A DNA stretch of 64,000 nucleotides. It comes from Paguma larvata (lineage: Eukaryota > Chordata > Mammalia > Carnivora > Viverridae). The first letter of the stretch is position 1. Every line of letters begins with the position of its first letter. Below are positions 24,519 to 34,666 of the stretch, piece after piece. The notes beneath the pieces are model-generated. The model searched no databases. It worked only from the letters and a program-made list of their open reading frames with translations, and had not been told where the DNA came from. The translations under genes were made by a program, and so were the position numbers. The DNA lies in NCBI GenBank assembly GCA_030068075.1, contig CM057826.1, forward strand, positions 112,864,746 through 112,928,745. Direction: 5' to 3'.

Positions 24519-24863
24519 GTTCTTATTATTTAAATTCAAGTTAGTTAACCTACAATGTAGTCTTGGTTTCGGGAGTAGAACCCAGTGATTCATCTCCTAC
24601 ATATGACACCTGATACTCATCCCGACAAGTGCCTCCTTAATGCCCATCACCCATCTCCCCCATCTCCCCACCTCCCTCCCTCCAGCAACCCTCCGTTTGT
24701 TTTCTGTATTTAAGAGTCTGTTATGGTTTGCCTCCCTCTTTTTATCTTCTTTTTCCTTCCCTTCCCCTATGTTCATCTGTTTTGTTACTTAAATTCCTCA
24801 TATGAGTGAAATCATATGACATTTGTCTTTCTCTGACTTAATTCATTTCTTTAATAGTTGGAA
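24519..24863 (-). mobile_element. carnivore-type L1 3' end (5'-truncated, antisense)
   Basis: 'aaattcaagttagttaacct', 'cccagtgattcatctcctac', 'gcctccttaatgcccatcac', 'cctatgttcatctgttttgt' and 'catatgagtgaaatcatatg' follow the reverse complement of the carnivore L1 3' UTR. A related copy lies at 30595-30880. The C-rich tract 24650-24683 gives a four-run G-quadruplex motif on the L1 sense strand. No coding part remains. Confidence 0.88.
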
Positions 24864-24871
24864 GGCATCAA

Positions 24872-24992
24872 GGGTGCCTGAGTGGCTCAGTTGGTTAAGT
24901 GTCCAACTTTGGCCCAGGTCATGATCTCACGGTGTTTGTTGGTTCCAGCTGCGCTAACAGCTCAGAACCTGAAGCCTGTTTTGGAGTCTGTA

Positions 24993-25039
<47 letters not shown>

Positions 25040-25119
25040 GCCCTTCCCCTGCTCTCACTCTGTCTCTCTCCCTGTCTCCCAAAAATAAATACACATTACA
25101 TTTTTTTAAATACTTAGAG
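24872..25119 (+). mobile_element. SINEC, full-length, with target-site duplication
   Basis: The head 'gggtgcctgagtggctcagt' carries an A-box-like TGGCTCAGTTGG at 24883-24894. It is followed by 'ggtcatgatctcacgg', 'acagctcagaacctgaagcc', a (TC)n body and an AAAAATAAATACA tail. GGCATCAA is duplicated at 24864-24871 and 25120-25127. The two short frames across it are repeat read-through. Confidence 0.95.
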
Positions 25120-25127
25120 GGCATCAA

Positions 25128-25650
25128 ATGTTCAATTTCACTTTGGGCGAGTGCGGTAGTTTATGTTTTTGAGGAATTTGTCCATTTTTTCCAAATTGTC
25201 AAATTTACATGTGTAGCATTGTTCATAGTATTTTCATAGTTAATTTTCATATTAACCTTTTAATGTCTGCTTGATCTTTAATGATACGCTCTGTTTTTAT
25301 TCCTGATATTGGTAATTTGTGTCTTCGTCAGTTCCTAGGTGTGTTGTCAGTTTTATTCATTTTTTCAAAGAATTAGCTCTTTGAAAAAATTTCATTGATT
25401 TGCTCTATTGCTTTTCTGGTGTGTTTTGTGGATTTCTGCTTTTTATTAGTTCTGTTTTCATTTGCTTGGGGTTTATTTTTCTCTTCTTTTTCTAGGTCTT
25501 CAAATGGGAGCTAAGATTGTTGTTTTGAGACTTTTTCATTTTTCTAATGTGTATATTTAGTGCTATAAATTTCCCTCCTAGCCGTGGTTTAACTCTGTCT
25601 CGCAAAATTTGGTTTTATTCCATTTAATATTTTTAATTTATTTTTAAAAT
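25128..25650 (-). mobile_element. decayed L1M, ORF2 part (segment 1 of locus A)
   Basis: Antisense to old mammalian L1 ORF2: 'gaggaatttgtccatttttt', 'gttcatagtattttcatagt', 'aattagctctttgaaaaaat', 'tttagtgctataaatttccc'. Many in-frame stops show it is dead. A SINEC interrupts it at 25651. Confidence 0.8.
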
Positions 25651-25861
25651 TAATCAATTAATTTTATCATATATACAGAGAGAGCGTGTATGATCAGGGG
25701 AGAGGTGCAGAGGGGGAGAGAAAGAGAGAATCTCAAGCAGGTTCCATGCTCAGCACGGAGCTTGACACAGGGGTCTATCCCATGACCCTGGGATCATGAC
25801 CCTCATGCCCTAAAGTCAAGAATCAGACGCTCAACCAACTGAGCCACCCAGGTGCCCAGTG
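25651..25861 (-). mobile_element. SINEC (antisense) inserted in L1M
   Basis: Minus-strand SINEC: 'gagagagcgtgtatgatcag', 'caagcaggttccatgctcag', 'caaccaactgagccacccag', 'gtgccca'. TATTTTTAAAAT is duplicated at 25639-25650 and 25862-25873, so it entered L1M after that element had fixed. The (AG) body is degraded, suggesting an older SINEC. Confidence 0.93.
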
Positions 25862-26826
25862 TATTTTTAAAATATCCCTCGAAACTTTATCTTTGACCCA
25901 TGGATTATTTAGAAGCTTGTTTAATTTCCATTTGTTCGGAGATTTTCCAACTGTCTTTCTGCTATTGATTTCAGTTTGATTCCACTCTGGTTGGAGATCA
26001 CACCTGTATAATTTCAGTTCTTTAAACATGGTGAAGTTTCTTTCTGACCCAGGATATGTAATCTATCTTGGTATATGTTTTGTGGGCACTTGAAAAAGAG
26101 TGGATTTTCTACTGTCGAATGTAACATTCTATAAATGTTGATTGAATCCTTTTGATTGATGATGGTGTCGAATTCTTCTACATACTATCTGATGTTCTGT
26201 CTTGTGTTATAAATTGTTGACAGCAGGATGTTTAGGTCTCCAACTATAAATGTAGTTTTGTTTATTTCTTCTTTATTTCTTGTGATCTTTTCTTCATGTA
26301 TGTTGCAGCTCTTTTGTTAACTACATACACATTTAGGTTTGAGATATCTTCTTTTTGGCTTAACCCTTTTGTCATTATATAATATCCCTCTCTGTCCCTG
26401 GTAATTTTCATTGTCCTGAAGTCTCCTTTAGCTGGAGTGCCTTTAATAGGAATTCTTGTATTCCTTTTCATTAATATTTGTATGATGTATCTTTTTCAAT
26501 TTTCCTTTTAATCTGCCTGTATAGATATATTTGAAGTGAGTTTCTTGCATACAGTTTGGTCATGCTTTTTAAAGCATTCTGCCCATCTCTCACTTTTAAT
26601 TAGCGATTTAGACCATTTACATTTAATGTAATTATTAATATATTAGCATTTAAGTCTTCCATTTTATTTTTTGATTTTTGTTTGTTCTGTTTTTGTTTTT
26701 TGTCTTTCCTTTGGGTTTTTTTTTTTAACACATTTTAGAATTCTTGTGTGATTTATCCATATATAGTACTTTTCACTGAATCTCTTTGTATACCTTTTGT
26801 TTACTGGTTGTTCTAGGTATTGTACA

Positions 26827-26829
<3 letters not shown>

Positions 26830-26867
<38 letters not shown>

Positions 26868-26884
26868 CTATATATCTATATATC
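26830..26884. repeat. (TA)n microsatellite within L1M
   Basis: Mostly TA dinucleotides with GTATATATCTATATATC interruptions at the right. Read directly. Confidence 0.95.
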
Positions 26885-28149
26885 ACAGCCTACTGGTGTC
26901 ATCATTTTACCAGCTGAATGAAGTGTAGAAACCTTACTTCCCTTTATATTTCTGCCTCTTCATGTTTATAATTAATTGTCTTAAATATTTCTTCTACTTT
27001 TAGCTAGAAGTTTATCAGTGTTATATTTTTTTTTTGCTTAACCATCAAATATAATTTAAAGCATTCAATAGAGGAAGAAAAGTTTACTGTATTTACCCAT
27101 ATTTTGTTTATTGTGTTCTTTTTTCCTTCACAATATTCTGAAATTTCTTCTTATATCATTATTTTTATGTTTAGAGAACATATTGTAGCTATCATTTTTT
27201 AAGGATAGAATTGTTGGAAACTAAGTGTTTTTCAGGTTTCCATCATCTGAAAGTGTCTTGATTTCCCCTTAATTCCTTAAGGATATTTTCATAGGATAGA
27301 TTGGATTCGGGGTTGACAGTTCTTTACTTCTAGCACTTGGAAAATGTTTGTGCCACTTCTTGTGGCCTCCATGACTTATGATGGGAGAAATCCTCTATTT
27401 TTTCCCTACACGTATGGTGTCATTTCCCTCTGACTGCTTTTTTGCTTTTTGTTTTGAATTTTCTAAAGTTTGGCTGTGTTGTGTTTCGAGATGGATTTTT
27501 TTAAGGCTTAACCTGTTGGGGGTTTGCTCAACTTCTTAAACCTGTCAATTTATGTCCAATTTTTGCAAAATTTGGAAAGTTTTCAGTCATTTCCTTAAAT
27601 ACTCTTTTTAGTACTTCCCATCCTCTTTCTCCTCTCCTCTGGAACTGTGATGACATGAATATTCGATGTTTTGTTATTGTTGCATAAGTCCCTGAATCTG
27701 TTAATTTTTATTTCTTGATTCTGTTTTTTCTCTGTTGTTCAGACTGAGTAATTTCTGTTATTGTATCTTTCAGTTTACAATTTTTTTAAATCCCCTCCAT
27801 TATCCTTTTGAGCTCACCCTTGGAGTTTTCTACTTTGATTATTATGTTTTACAGTTCTGAAATTTCTAACTGATCTTCTTTCTAGTCCTACTTTCTTAGT
27901 CTATTTCATTTTTTGTGTCAAATGTGGTTGTATTTGTTCACTGAAACAATTTTATAATTACTTAAAAATACTTGCCAGATAATTTTAATGTCTCTTTCAT
28001 CTTGGTGTTGGCATCTGTCGGTTATCTTTGCTTTTGTTTTGAGATCTTTCTGGTTTGTGATATAATGAATAATTTTGTTTTGAAGTCTGAGCATTTCGGG
28101 TGTTATGAGATGCTGGATCTTGTTTAGACAGTGTATTTTAACTGGCTTA

Positions 28150-28685
28150 TTGTGATACTACTCCAGCAGGGGAAAGGGTGGGTACTACCTTATTAATTGC
28201 CACATGGAGGTAAAAATTCTACACCTGGTCTACATTGATATCTGAGGATGGAGAGACCTTCCCTATTACAGCTTGGTGGGTTTGGAGATTCTCACTCTCC
28301 AGTAGTCCCCACTGGTATCTCCCTGGCGAGGAGGGGTAGGAGTACCTCATCACCACTCCCCATCTGGTCTCCAATGATACCATGGAATTGATGAATATCC
28401 ACTATTTCCACTAGGTCTCCCCTGACACCACCTTCATAGAGAAGGAGGGAAGTACCTTTTTCCTGCCAGGTGGAGGTAGAAGTTCAGGCCCCTCAAGTAG
28501 TTTCCACTGAGGGGATGAAGGAGTATTTGTTATCACTTGGTGGGGATGAAAGTCCCAGCTCTCTACTCAGTCTTCTCTGACACCATCCTAGCAGACCAAT
28601 TGGGAACCCCTGTTAAAGTGCAATGAGAGTAGAAGTCTAGGGTCCCCACTTGACCTTTGCTGGCATGTTTTGGGGTAGCAGCCAT
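28150..28685 (-). repeat. imperfect tandem repeats of about 80-95 bases in the L1M upstream region
   Basis: Roughly six diverged units repeat a theme: 'gacaccatcctagcag', a short spacer, 'gaggtagaagtc', then 'ggtccccacttgac'. The same order recurs near 28165, 28245, 28325, 28420, 28505 and 28585. Repeated monomers near an L1 5' end are known for several L1 lineages. The unit count is by eye. Confidence 0.6.
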
Positions 28686-29029
28686 AGTGTTTTCTATAGC
28701 ATGGAGTACAGTGATTATCTTCTAAATGTTTTCTATCTTGCTAGGTGGCCCCTTTCCTGGTCCTTCTACTTAGAGAGATCAAGTTGTTGTTATTGTTGTT
28801 GTTATTGTTTTATATGTGTCTGATGGCATTTCTAGGTTGCTGGCTTCTCCAGCACCCAGTCTTGCATATGTGAGGCAAAAAGAAAACCCAGGAAACTCAT
28901 TGCAGTGTTGTTCTTTGAGTCTCGAACTTCCTAGATGGGTTCCTTCTTTGCCCCACTTTTCTTAGTCTTCTCGTTTTGTTTCATGTATAATCCTCAGGAG
29001 TTTTAGTTGTAAGATTTTTTTGTAAGTCC

Positions 29030-29213
29030 AATATCTTTGGGCTCCTTCCCCTCCTTAAGTTCATCTTTCTTTTAAGTCTTAGCTTAAGTGTCACTTGCAG
29101 GAATTTCTCTCTCCTCTCACTCTACACACTAGTCTAGGTTTCCCATTGCACTATTGAATAGCACTTTGCGCTTCTCCTTGCAATAACTTTGTTCAGCGTC
29201 TCTCTCCTCCATT
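29030..29213 (+). mobile_element. L2 LINE 3' region, left part, interrupted by two SINECs
   Basis: 'ctccttcccctccttaagtt', 'tcttagcttaagtgtcactt', 'cactctacacactagtctag', 'ctcctccatttgattgtaaa' follow the sense L2 3' region. The expected continuation 'aacttcttgaggacaag' appears after the SINECs at 29651-29671. Confidence 0.75.
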
Positions 29214-29224
29214 TGATTGTAAAC

Positions 29225-29446
29225 ATTTTTTATTTTTATTAAAAAACATTTTTTTTATTTTGTTTGTTTTTGAGAGACAGTGCAAGTGGGAGGGGCAGAG
29301 AGAAAGGGAGATACAGAATCTGAACCAGGCTCCAGGCTCTGAGCTGTCAGCACAGAGCCCGACGTGGAGCTTGAACTCACAGTCAGCGAGATCATGACTT
29401 GCGCCAAAGTTGGACTATTAACTGACTGAGCCATCCAGGTGACCCA
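29225..29446 (-). mobile_element. SINEC (antisense), first of two at the same target
   Basis: Reads 'gagagacagtgcaagtggga', 'ccaggctccaggctctgagc', 'tgtcagcacagagcccgacg', 'tgagccatccaggtgaccc'. TGATTGTAAAC flanks it at 29214-29224 and 29447-29457. It is inserted in L2. Confidence 0.94.
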
Positions 29447-29461
29447 TGATTGTAAACTTCT

Positions 29462-29649
29462 TTTTTTAAAAAAAGGCTGATTTATTTTGAGAGAGAGTGA
29501 GAGAGACTGCGAGCAAGCACGAGCAGAGAGAGAAAAACCTAAGCAGGCTCCATGCTGTCAGCTTGAACTCATGAACCACGAGATCGTGACGTGAGCCAAA
29601 ATCAAGAGTCAGATGCTTAACCAACTGAGCCATCCAGGTGCACCTTGCC
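29462..29649 (-). mobile_element. SINEC (antisense), second of two at the same target
   Basis: Reads 'gagagagtgagagagactgc', 'agcaggctccatgctgtcag', 'accaactgagccatccaggt', 'gcacc'. TGTAAACTTCT flanks it at 29451-29461 and 29650-29660. The left copy overlaps the right-hand duplication of the preceding SINEC. Internal bases between the body and the B-box region are missing. Confidence 0.92.
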
Positions 29650-29745
29650 TGTAAACTTCTTGAGGACAAGAGTTGGTCCCATCTTGAATAAATGAGCCAC
29701 ATTGTCATTTGCAAAATTAAGGAGTTGGAATAGGTGAACTTAAAG
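29650..29745 (+). mobile_element. L2 LINE 3' region, right part
   Basis: 'cttgaggacaagagttggtc' and 'ccatcttgaataaatgagcc' continue the L2 broken at 29213. Confidence 0.65.
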
Positions 29746-29984
29746 ACCCTCCGTCTCTAAATTCTTTTCCTTCTCTTTCCTCATTCATTCTCTTTTCTCG
29801 CTCTCCATCTCCAAATAATTTCCAAAATAGAATTATACAGCAATCTTCTCTTTCTGTGCCCTGTCAATATTGGGTTTTTTCGTGACAAACAAAAGAAATT
29901 TGGGTTATAATGAGTAATGATAACTAATTATGGGTTTATTTTGTGCTTATTTGAATACGAGGAAAGTTTACTTATCCTGACAAT

Positions 29985-30090
29985 AAATATTGAGTATCTA
30001 CTATATTTCAAGCTTTGTGGGGGCTGTGGAGATAGAATAATTCACCAACATCCAAGTTCTCATAGAACTTTCAGTTGAAGGTTTTTAAAA
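29985..30090 (-). mobile_element. L2 LINE 3' end (antisense)
   Basis: 'tattgagtatctactatatt', 'ggctgtggagatagaataat' and 'aagttctcatagaactttca' follow the reverse complement of the L2 terminus. Confidence 0.65.
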
Positions 30091-30594
30091 ATATTATTAT
30101 TGATCATTTACATATTTTTTGTGAATTGCCTCTCCACATCAGTTGCTCATCCACCTATCACTCTCTCCTTTCAAGGGCTTATTTAACAAATATCTTGCTC
30201 AGGAATATGAGAGATATAAAATTAAGATAATCCTTTTCACAATTCACTTAGCATCTATTCTGACTTTTCAGTTCATGCATTCAAACAAAAACATTTTTCT
30301 CAAGAAAGAAGTCTGGGCAGCACAGTCATCACTATATTGTTTATACTTTAAAGAACTTGAGTAAAACTTAAAAAAAAATAAAGGCCAAAGTGCTTGTGAT
30401 TTTGGCAAATTAATTTTATAATGCATGTGTGACCTGACCGTATAGCAACAATTAATACCATACATTGCAAGAGGGAATTGAACAGTTGGGTTTAATGAAA
30501 CCATTCCAACAAGAACCAGTTGCAGTGTTAGGTTGTTATTGCAAAGGCACCTGCCTAGACTTTAACTTGTCGTCTTGTTTTATTTTATTATTTT
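30091..30594. other. AT-rich unique sequence, nothing recognised
   Basis: No transposon family or exon assigned. Two frames of about 75 codons overlap on opposite strands without motifs. Confidence 0.4.
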
Positions 30595-30880
30595 ATTTTT
30601 TAACTTATTATTTAAATTCAAGTTAGTTAACATACAGCATAGTATTAGTTTCAGGAGTAGAACCCAGTGATTCATTATTTACATATAACACCCAGTATTC
30701 ATCCCAACAAGTGTCCTCCTTAATGCCTATCACCCATTTAGCCCATACCCCCACCCACTGCACCTCCAACAACCCTCAATTTGTTCTCTGTATTTAAAAG
30801 TCCCTTATAGTTTGCCTCTCTCTCTGTTTTTATCTTATTTTTCCTTCCCTTCCCCTATGTTCAACTGTTTGGTTGTTTTA
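30595..30880 (-). mobile_element. carnivore-type L1 3' end (5'-truncated, antisense)
   Basis: Same family and orientation as 24519-24863: 'aaattcaagttagttaacat', 'cccagtgattcattatttac', 'cctccttaatgcctatcacc', 'ttccttcccttcccctatgt'. The C-runs at 30733-30756 again give a G-quadruplex motif on the element's sense strand. Confidence 0.88.
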
Positions 30881-31094
30881 TTTTAAAATGATACTTAATT
30901 TGCATTTCCTAGACATCAGAGGCAGTGATGAGAGGTCTTGCATGACAAGCCTGTAACATCAGCAAGGTTTTAAAAACCCAGTGTTTTTCTGATGACCTAA
31001 AGTTCTACTCACTTCAGAGGGAGCTCTCAGTAGACTGCTTTCCTATCATGACATAGTTGGTTATGTTGATCTTAATCTCTCTTATCTGTAGGGG

Positions 31095-31268
31095 ATGTTT
31101 TGGTTTATTTACTAAGTGATCCCATATCCATTATCTCATTTAATCCATGAAGCAACCCTGTGAAGAGGGTACAAGGTGATTTGTACATGAGGAATCAAAG
31201 GCTCACAGTGGGTTAAGTGACACAGCGAGTAAGTGGCTGAACTATAGTCATTGTGTGGCCCCGTATTT
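31095..31268 (-). mobile_element. MIR SINE (antisense)
   Basis: 'ccattatctcatttaatcca', 'gaagcaaccctgtgaagagg', 'catgaggaatcaaaggctca', 'gttaagtgacacagcgagta'. Complete reverse order from the 3' end to the core. Confidence 0.82.
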
Positions 31269-31667
31269 ATCAAATCTCAAATGAAATTTCGTAGTAATGC
31301 CATGTAATGCTAGCTCCATTGAAGAGAGTTGTCTGTATATCTCTAGATTTATATTTCCTGCTTATAAACAGTATTACTTATACCATGGTCATTATCGTCC
31401 TGTTTTACTTGCCCTATTTCCCTGAGGTGGAATAAACTTTATTGTGACTTACTTGATGTGTTTCTGAGTGTGTTTAAAACACGTCTTGTGAAAAGTCCTT
31501 AATTCACTTCCTTTCAAATGACCCTATTTGATTATTCTCATTCTTGCTATGATCTCGAGTACTTTGGTCATAGAGCTAGAATTGGTTAGACTAATTGCAA
31601 CTTTTTCATTTATAAAACGAGGTGTTTGTTTTCACATCTGGGAAGTAAAGAAACTCAGGTTTGGGAT

Positions 31668-31872
31668 CTTAAGAGCCCAGGCTTTGAATCAGATGGATCA
31701 CAGAGCAAGTGTTGGCTGGTAAGGCTGTCATTTACTGGCTATGTGGTCCGAGACAAGTCATTTAAACACTTTGAATTTAAGCTTCCTCATGGGTGAAAAA
31801 TAATTGAAATTCGTGTATATTTATAGAATTGTAAAATGATTAGCACAGTGACTGTCATTTAGTGACCACTTC
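31668..31872 (+). mobile_element. MIR SINE
   Basis: 'aagagcccaggctttgaatc', 'ctggctatgtggtccgagac', 'aagtcatttaaacactttga', 'gattagcacagtgactgtca'. Sense order, nearly full-length. Confidence 0.8.
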
Positions 31873-32124
31873 AAAAAGAGCCAATAAAAGAGATGTTCTC
31901 TCTGAGAATCAACAGCTTGGTTGGCTGACTTGATGAATGCTCACTGTTTTCCAATAAAACATGCTGACTGATGCCCTCATCACCCTAAATAATCACTGCT
32001 AGTGTACCTCACGCATGTTGGTAGACTTCTGGTCTCAAACGTTGAATTACATGTTTTGCAAGGTTACTTGCATCCTAAATCAGTTTATGCTCATTACAAG
32101 TATTTAATTAACTGTTATGTAAAC

Positions 32125-32583
32125 TATGTATTAGTTTCCTATTGCTGCTTTAATACATAGGACAAACCTAGTGGCTTAAAACAATACAAATCTATTACCT
32201 TACTAAGTGTCCGAAATGGGTTTCTCTGGACTGAAATCAAGATGCTGCCTTCCTTCCCGAGGCCCTGAGGGAGAATCTATTCCCTTCCTTTCCAGCTTCG
32301 AGATGCCACCCACATTCCTTACCTTGTGGCTGGCTTCTTTCTGCCTCTAACCCAGAAGCGTAGTATTTTCAAATTACCATCTGACTCTCCACCTCTCTCT
32401 TTCACAAGGACCTCTATGATTACATTGGGCTCACCAGAAAATCCAGCATAACCTCTCCATTTCAAGATCATTAATTTGATCATAGCCTCAAAGTCCCTTT
32501 TATCCTGTAAAGTAGCATATACCTAGAGTCCAAAGATTAAACTATGGACATCTTTGGGGGGGGCATTATTTTGCTTACCATCA
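32125..32583 (+). mobile_element. mammalian LTR-like interspersed repeat, family not named
   Basis: 'tattagtttcctattgctgc', 'cctagtggcttaaaacaata', 'ggacctctatgattacattg', 'ggctcaccagaaaatccagc' and 'tggacatctttgg' near the end belong to a very common old mammalian repeat that starts TGTATTAGTTTCC and ends near CCTACCACA. I recognise the sequence but not its formal name; an ERVL-group LTR is possible. No coding part. Confidence 0.7.
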
Positions 32584-33558
32584 CCGTTGACATTTGAGAG
32601 AAGAGAGGGGATGTTTTTATGCAATCCAGTTTCTTGCTTTGGAAAGACTCATTAAGTTACAGTGAAAAAAAATTGCTTTTGAATTCGATGTGGGCTACAC
32701 AGCTCTAACATTTAGGCAAAATTGTGAAAGTTAAGAAGGATGTCACACTTAGATTTCTTCAGAAGTGTCTGTATGTTCTTGCTTCATTTAGAGAAACACA
32801 CCAGAAACCAGAAAATGCTTTATGGTTTTGATTTTTGGAAGAAATATAATTCGGAAATCTAGTCAGTGCACTCATTCATAAAGAAGTCTTTGGCTCCACA
32901 CCAGAAGACTGGTAAAGGCAAATACGTGTATTTTCATTTATTATAAATTGAAATAAAATATTGTAAATGTAGGAGTACAATTTTTTTATGTTTTCTCACT
33001 TTAAGATAAAATTTCTCACGTTCTTGGTTAACTAGCCAACGGCCAGATAAAAACTGTCTATCATTTAACCAAACCACATTCTCTTCCCATCCCTCTGTTC
33101 TGATATTTTTCACCCCTAGCTCAGAGATTCTTGACATGTTGGTGGAATCTTGCACCTCCTTGAGAATTTGATGAAAGCGAAGTCTGACCTTGAGGAGTAC
33201 CCATATGGATCATTTTTCTTTCATTTTTTGTGTCTTGGGTACAAAGAGTTGAGTTATTATACTCTTCAGTTCTTAGTCCATTATCATTTTTAGTTTGTGC
33301 AGATCCAACTTCTTTTTATTTTATTTTATTTCACCTTTTATTTTCACCTTTACCTCTCATCCCCATCTCCATCCCCACCCCTGTAGATATTCCCACCGTA
33401 ACGTATTTGATACTTATTCTTGAATAGCTATGTATTATTGGAAGATAAATAGTATTGTTTTGCATACTCAATGTTTCATATACAATTTTAGGTGAATTTG
33501 TGTGTATTCTGAAACATCTTCTTGGACACTAGGAAGTCTATGGGTCAAGAACCTTTCT
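32584..33558. other. AT-rich unique sequence, nothing recognised
   Basis: No family assigned. A short TTTTA-rich stretch lies at 33313-33345. Confidence 0.4.
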
Positions 33559-33559
33559 G

Positions 33560-33772
33560 TTTAATCTGTACTATTCAATACCGTAGCCACTAGCCTCGTG
33601 TGACTATTTAAATTCAAATTTAAGATGATATACAATTGAAAAGTAGATTTCTCACTCACACTAGCCACATTTGAAGTGCTCAGTAGCCATGTGTGGCTAG
33701 TGTGTACTTCCTGTGTAGCACAGCACAGCATAGATCATGCCTACCATCACAGAAAGTTCTAATGGATAACCC
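33560..33772. mobile_element. hAT-type DNA transposon fragment, unnamed
   Basis: 'gtactattcaataccgtagc', 'cactagcctcgtgtgactat', 'actagccacatttgaagtgc' and 'gtagccatgtgtggctagtg' match a common mammalian hAT MITE. The inner arms 'gtagccactagcc' and 'gtgtggctag' are partly inverted. The right end resembles AGAAAGTTCTAATGGA. Confidence 0.7.
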
Positions 33773-34540
33773 TTCCCCCAAGTGATCTGTATAAGAACTC
33801 TCCCAGCTCTCAGGATTATTTTAGTTGGAAACATTTTCTCTAGCTGGCATGCCTTTGCACTTGTGTGGAATAACTCATTCCACAAAACTGAGTTAGAGAG
33901 TCTCCGATAAAGCAGATGGGAAGAGAGTCAGGGCATGAAAATTGTAAGTAATGTTTCTCGATCCAGCAAATTGAAGGACTTCAAAACTGTCCCTACCCAC
34001 CTGCTCTCTGAGGAATTCTATACTGACACACACTTAATCCTTGGGGTCATAATTATAATCCCTTACTTTTATATATAACATTTTGTCTTTTGAAATTCAG
34101 CTATTGATTTACAGCTGCCTTTGGTGATAGTGTTATTATTGTAACCATTGATTGTTCATGAAATGTCCAGACTGGCATTCAGGTATGAAAATACAGGAGG
34201 TACGTACAAGAGGTTTTTACTTTCCTCATTGAACCGCCTTTTGATCTACATTAAGAGGTCATTCGGAGGCTTCTACTTTCTGGGATCTCCTTCTCTCTTT
34301 GCTATTCCTCAGGGTTCTTCTTCCCTCCTGGAATCAGGGACCTGGAATCGTCTTCTCTGGTCCCTGCTGAAAGGTGACAAGTAGACCCCTATGGCCTTGG
34401 TCTCCTTTTATAGAAGGGCACTTATATTCTTCAGAATGGAAAAAATAAACTCTTTGCTAAATTCGACATTTCCTCATTGTACAATTTTAATACAAATGAA
34501 GAATACAAGGAACAAAATGAGGCAAGGAAGAGGGAAATGA
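33773..34540. other. unique non-coding sequence, nothing recognised
   Basis: No family, exon or RNA gene recognised. Confidence 0.4.
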
Positions 34541-34544
34541 CCCG

Positions 34545-34666
34545 CTGTAGTATAGCCTCATTTTCTGATAAAGACAGTGAGGCTAAAAATGGCCAACATC
34601 ATGCCTAAGATTATTCAGCTAGGGAGTCTCTGCTCCAGATTCTGTGCTCTTTCCTAAGTCACACTG
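34545..34666 (-). mobile_element. MIR SINE fragment (antisense)
   Basis: 'agcctcattttctgataaag', 'acagtgaggctaaaaatggc', 'taagattattcagctaggga', 'ctccagattctgtgctcttt' is reverse MIR order. Confidence 0.65.

Larger units (their letters stand above)
25862..29025 (-). mobile_element. decayed L1M, ORF2 start and upstream region (segment 2 of locus A)
   Basis: Continues antisense after the SINEC: 'tctttgacccatggattatt', 'atttccatttgttcggagat', 'gtcattatataatatccctc'. At 26605-26640 the reverse complement gives the TLNVNGLN-like start of the L1 endonuclease. From there the order follows the upstream region of old L1s, including 'ggatagattggattcggggt' and 'atcctcaggagttttagttg'. A (TA)n run and a block of about 85-base repeats lie inside it. 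All reading frames are destroyed. Confidence 0.78.

Noticed and set aside
26605..26640. TLNVNGLN-like endonuclease start as a live L1 ORF2
   Set aside because: Stops occur in all frames on both sides; the element is a fossil.
29214..29660. CRISPR-like repeats with spacers
   Set aside because: Repeated units are SINEs and target duplications in mammalian DNA; no short regular repeat-spacer array exists.
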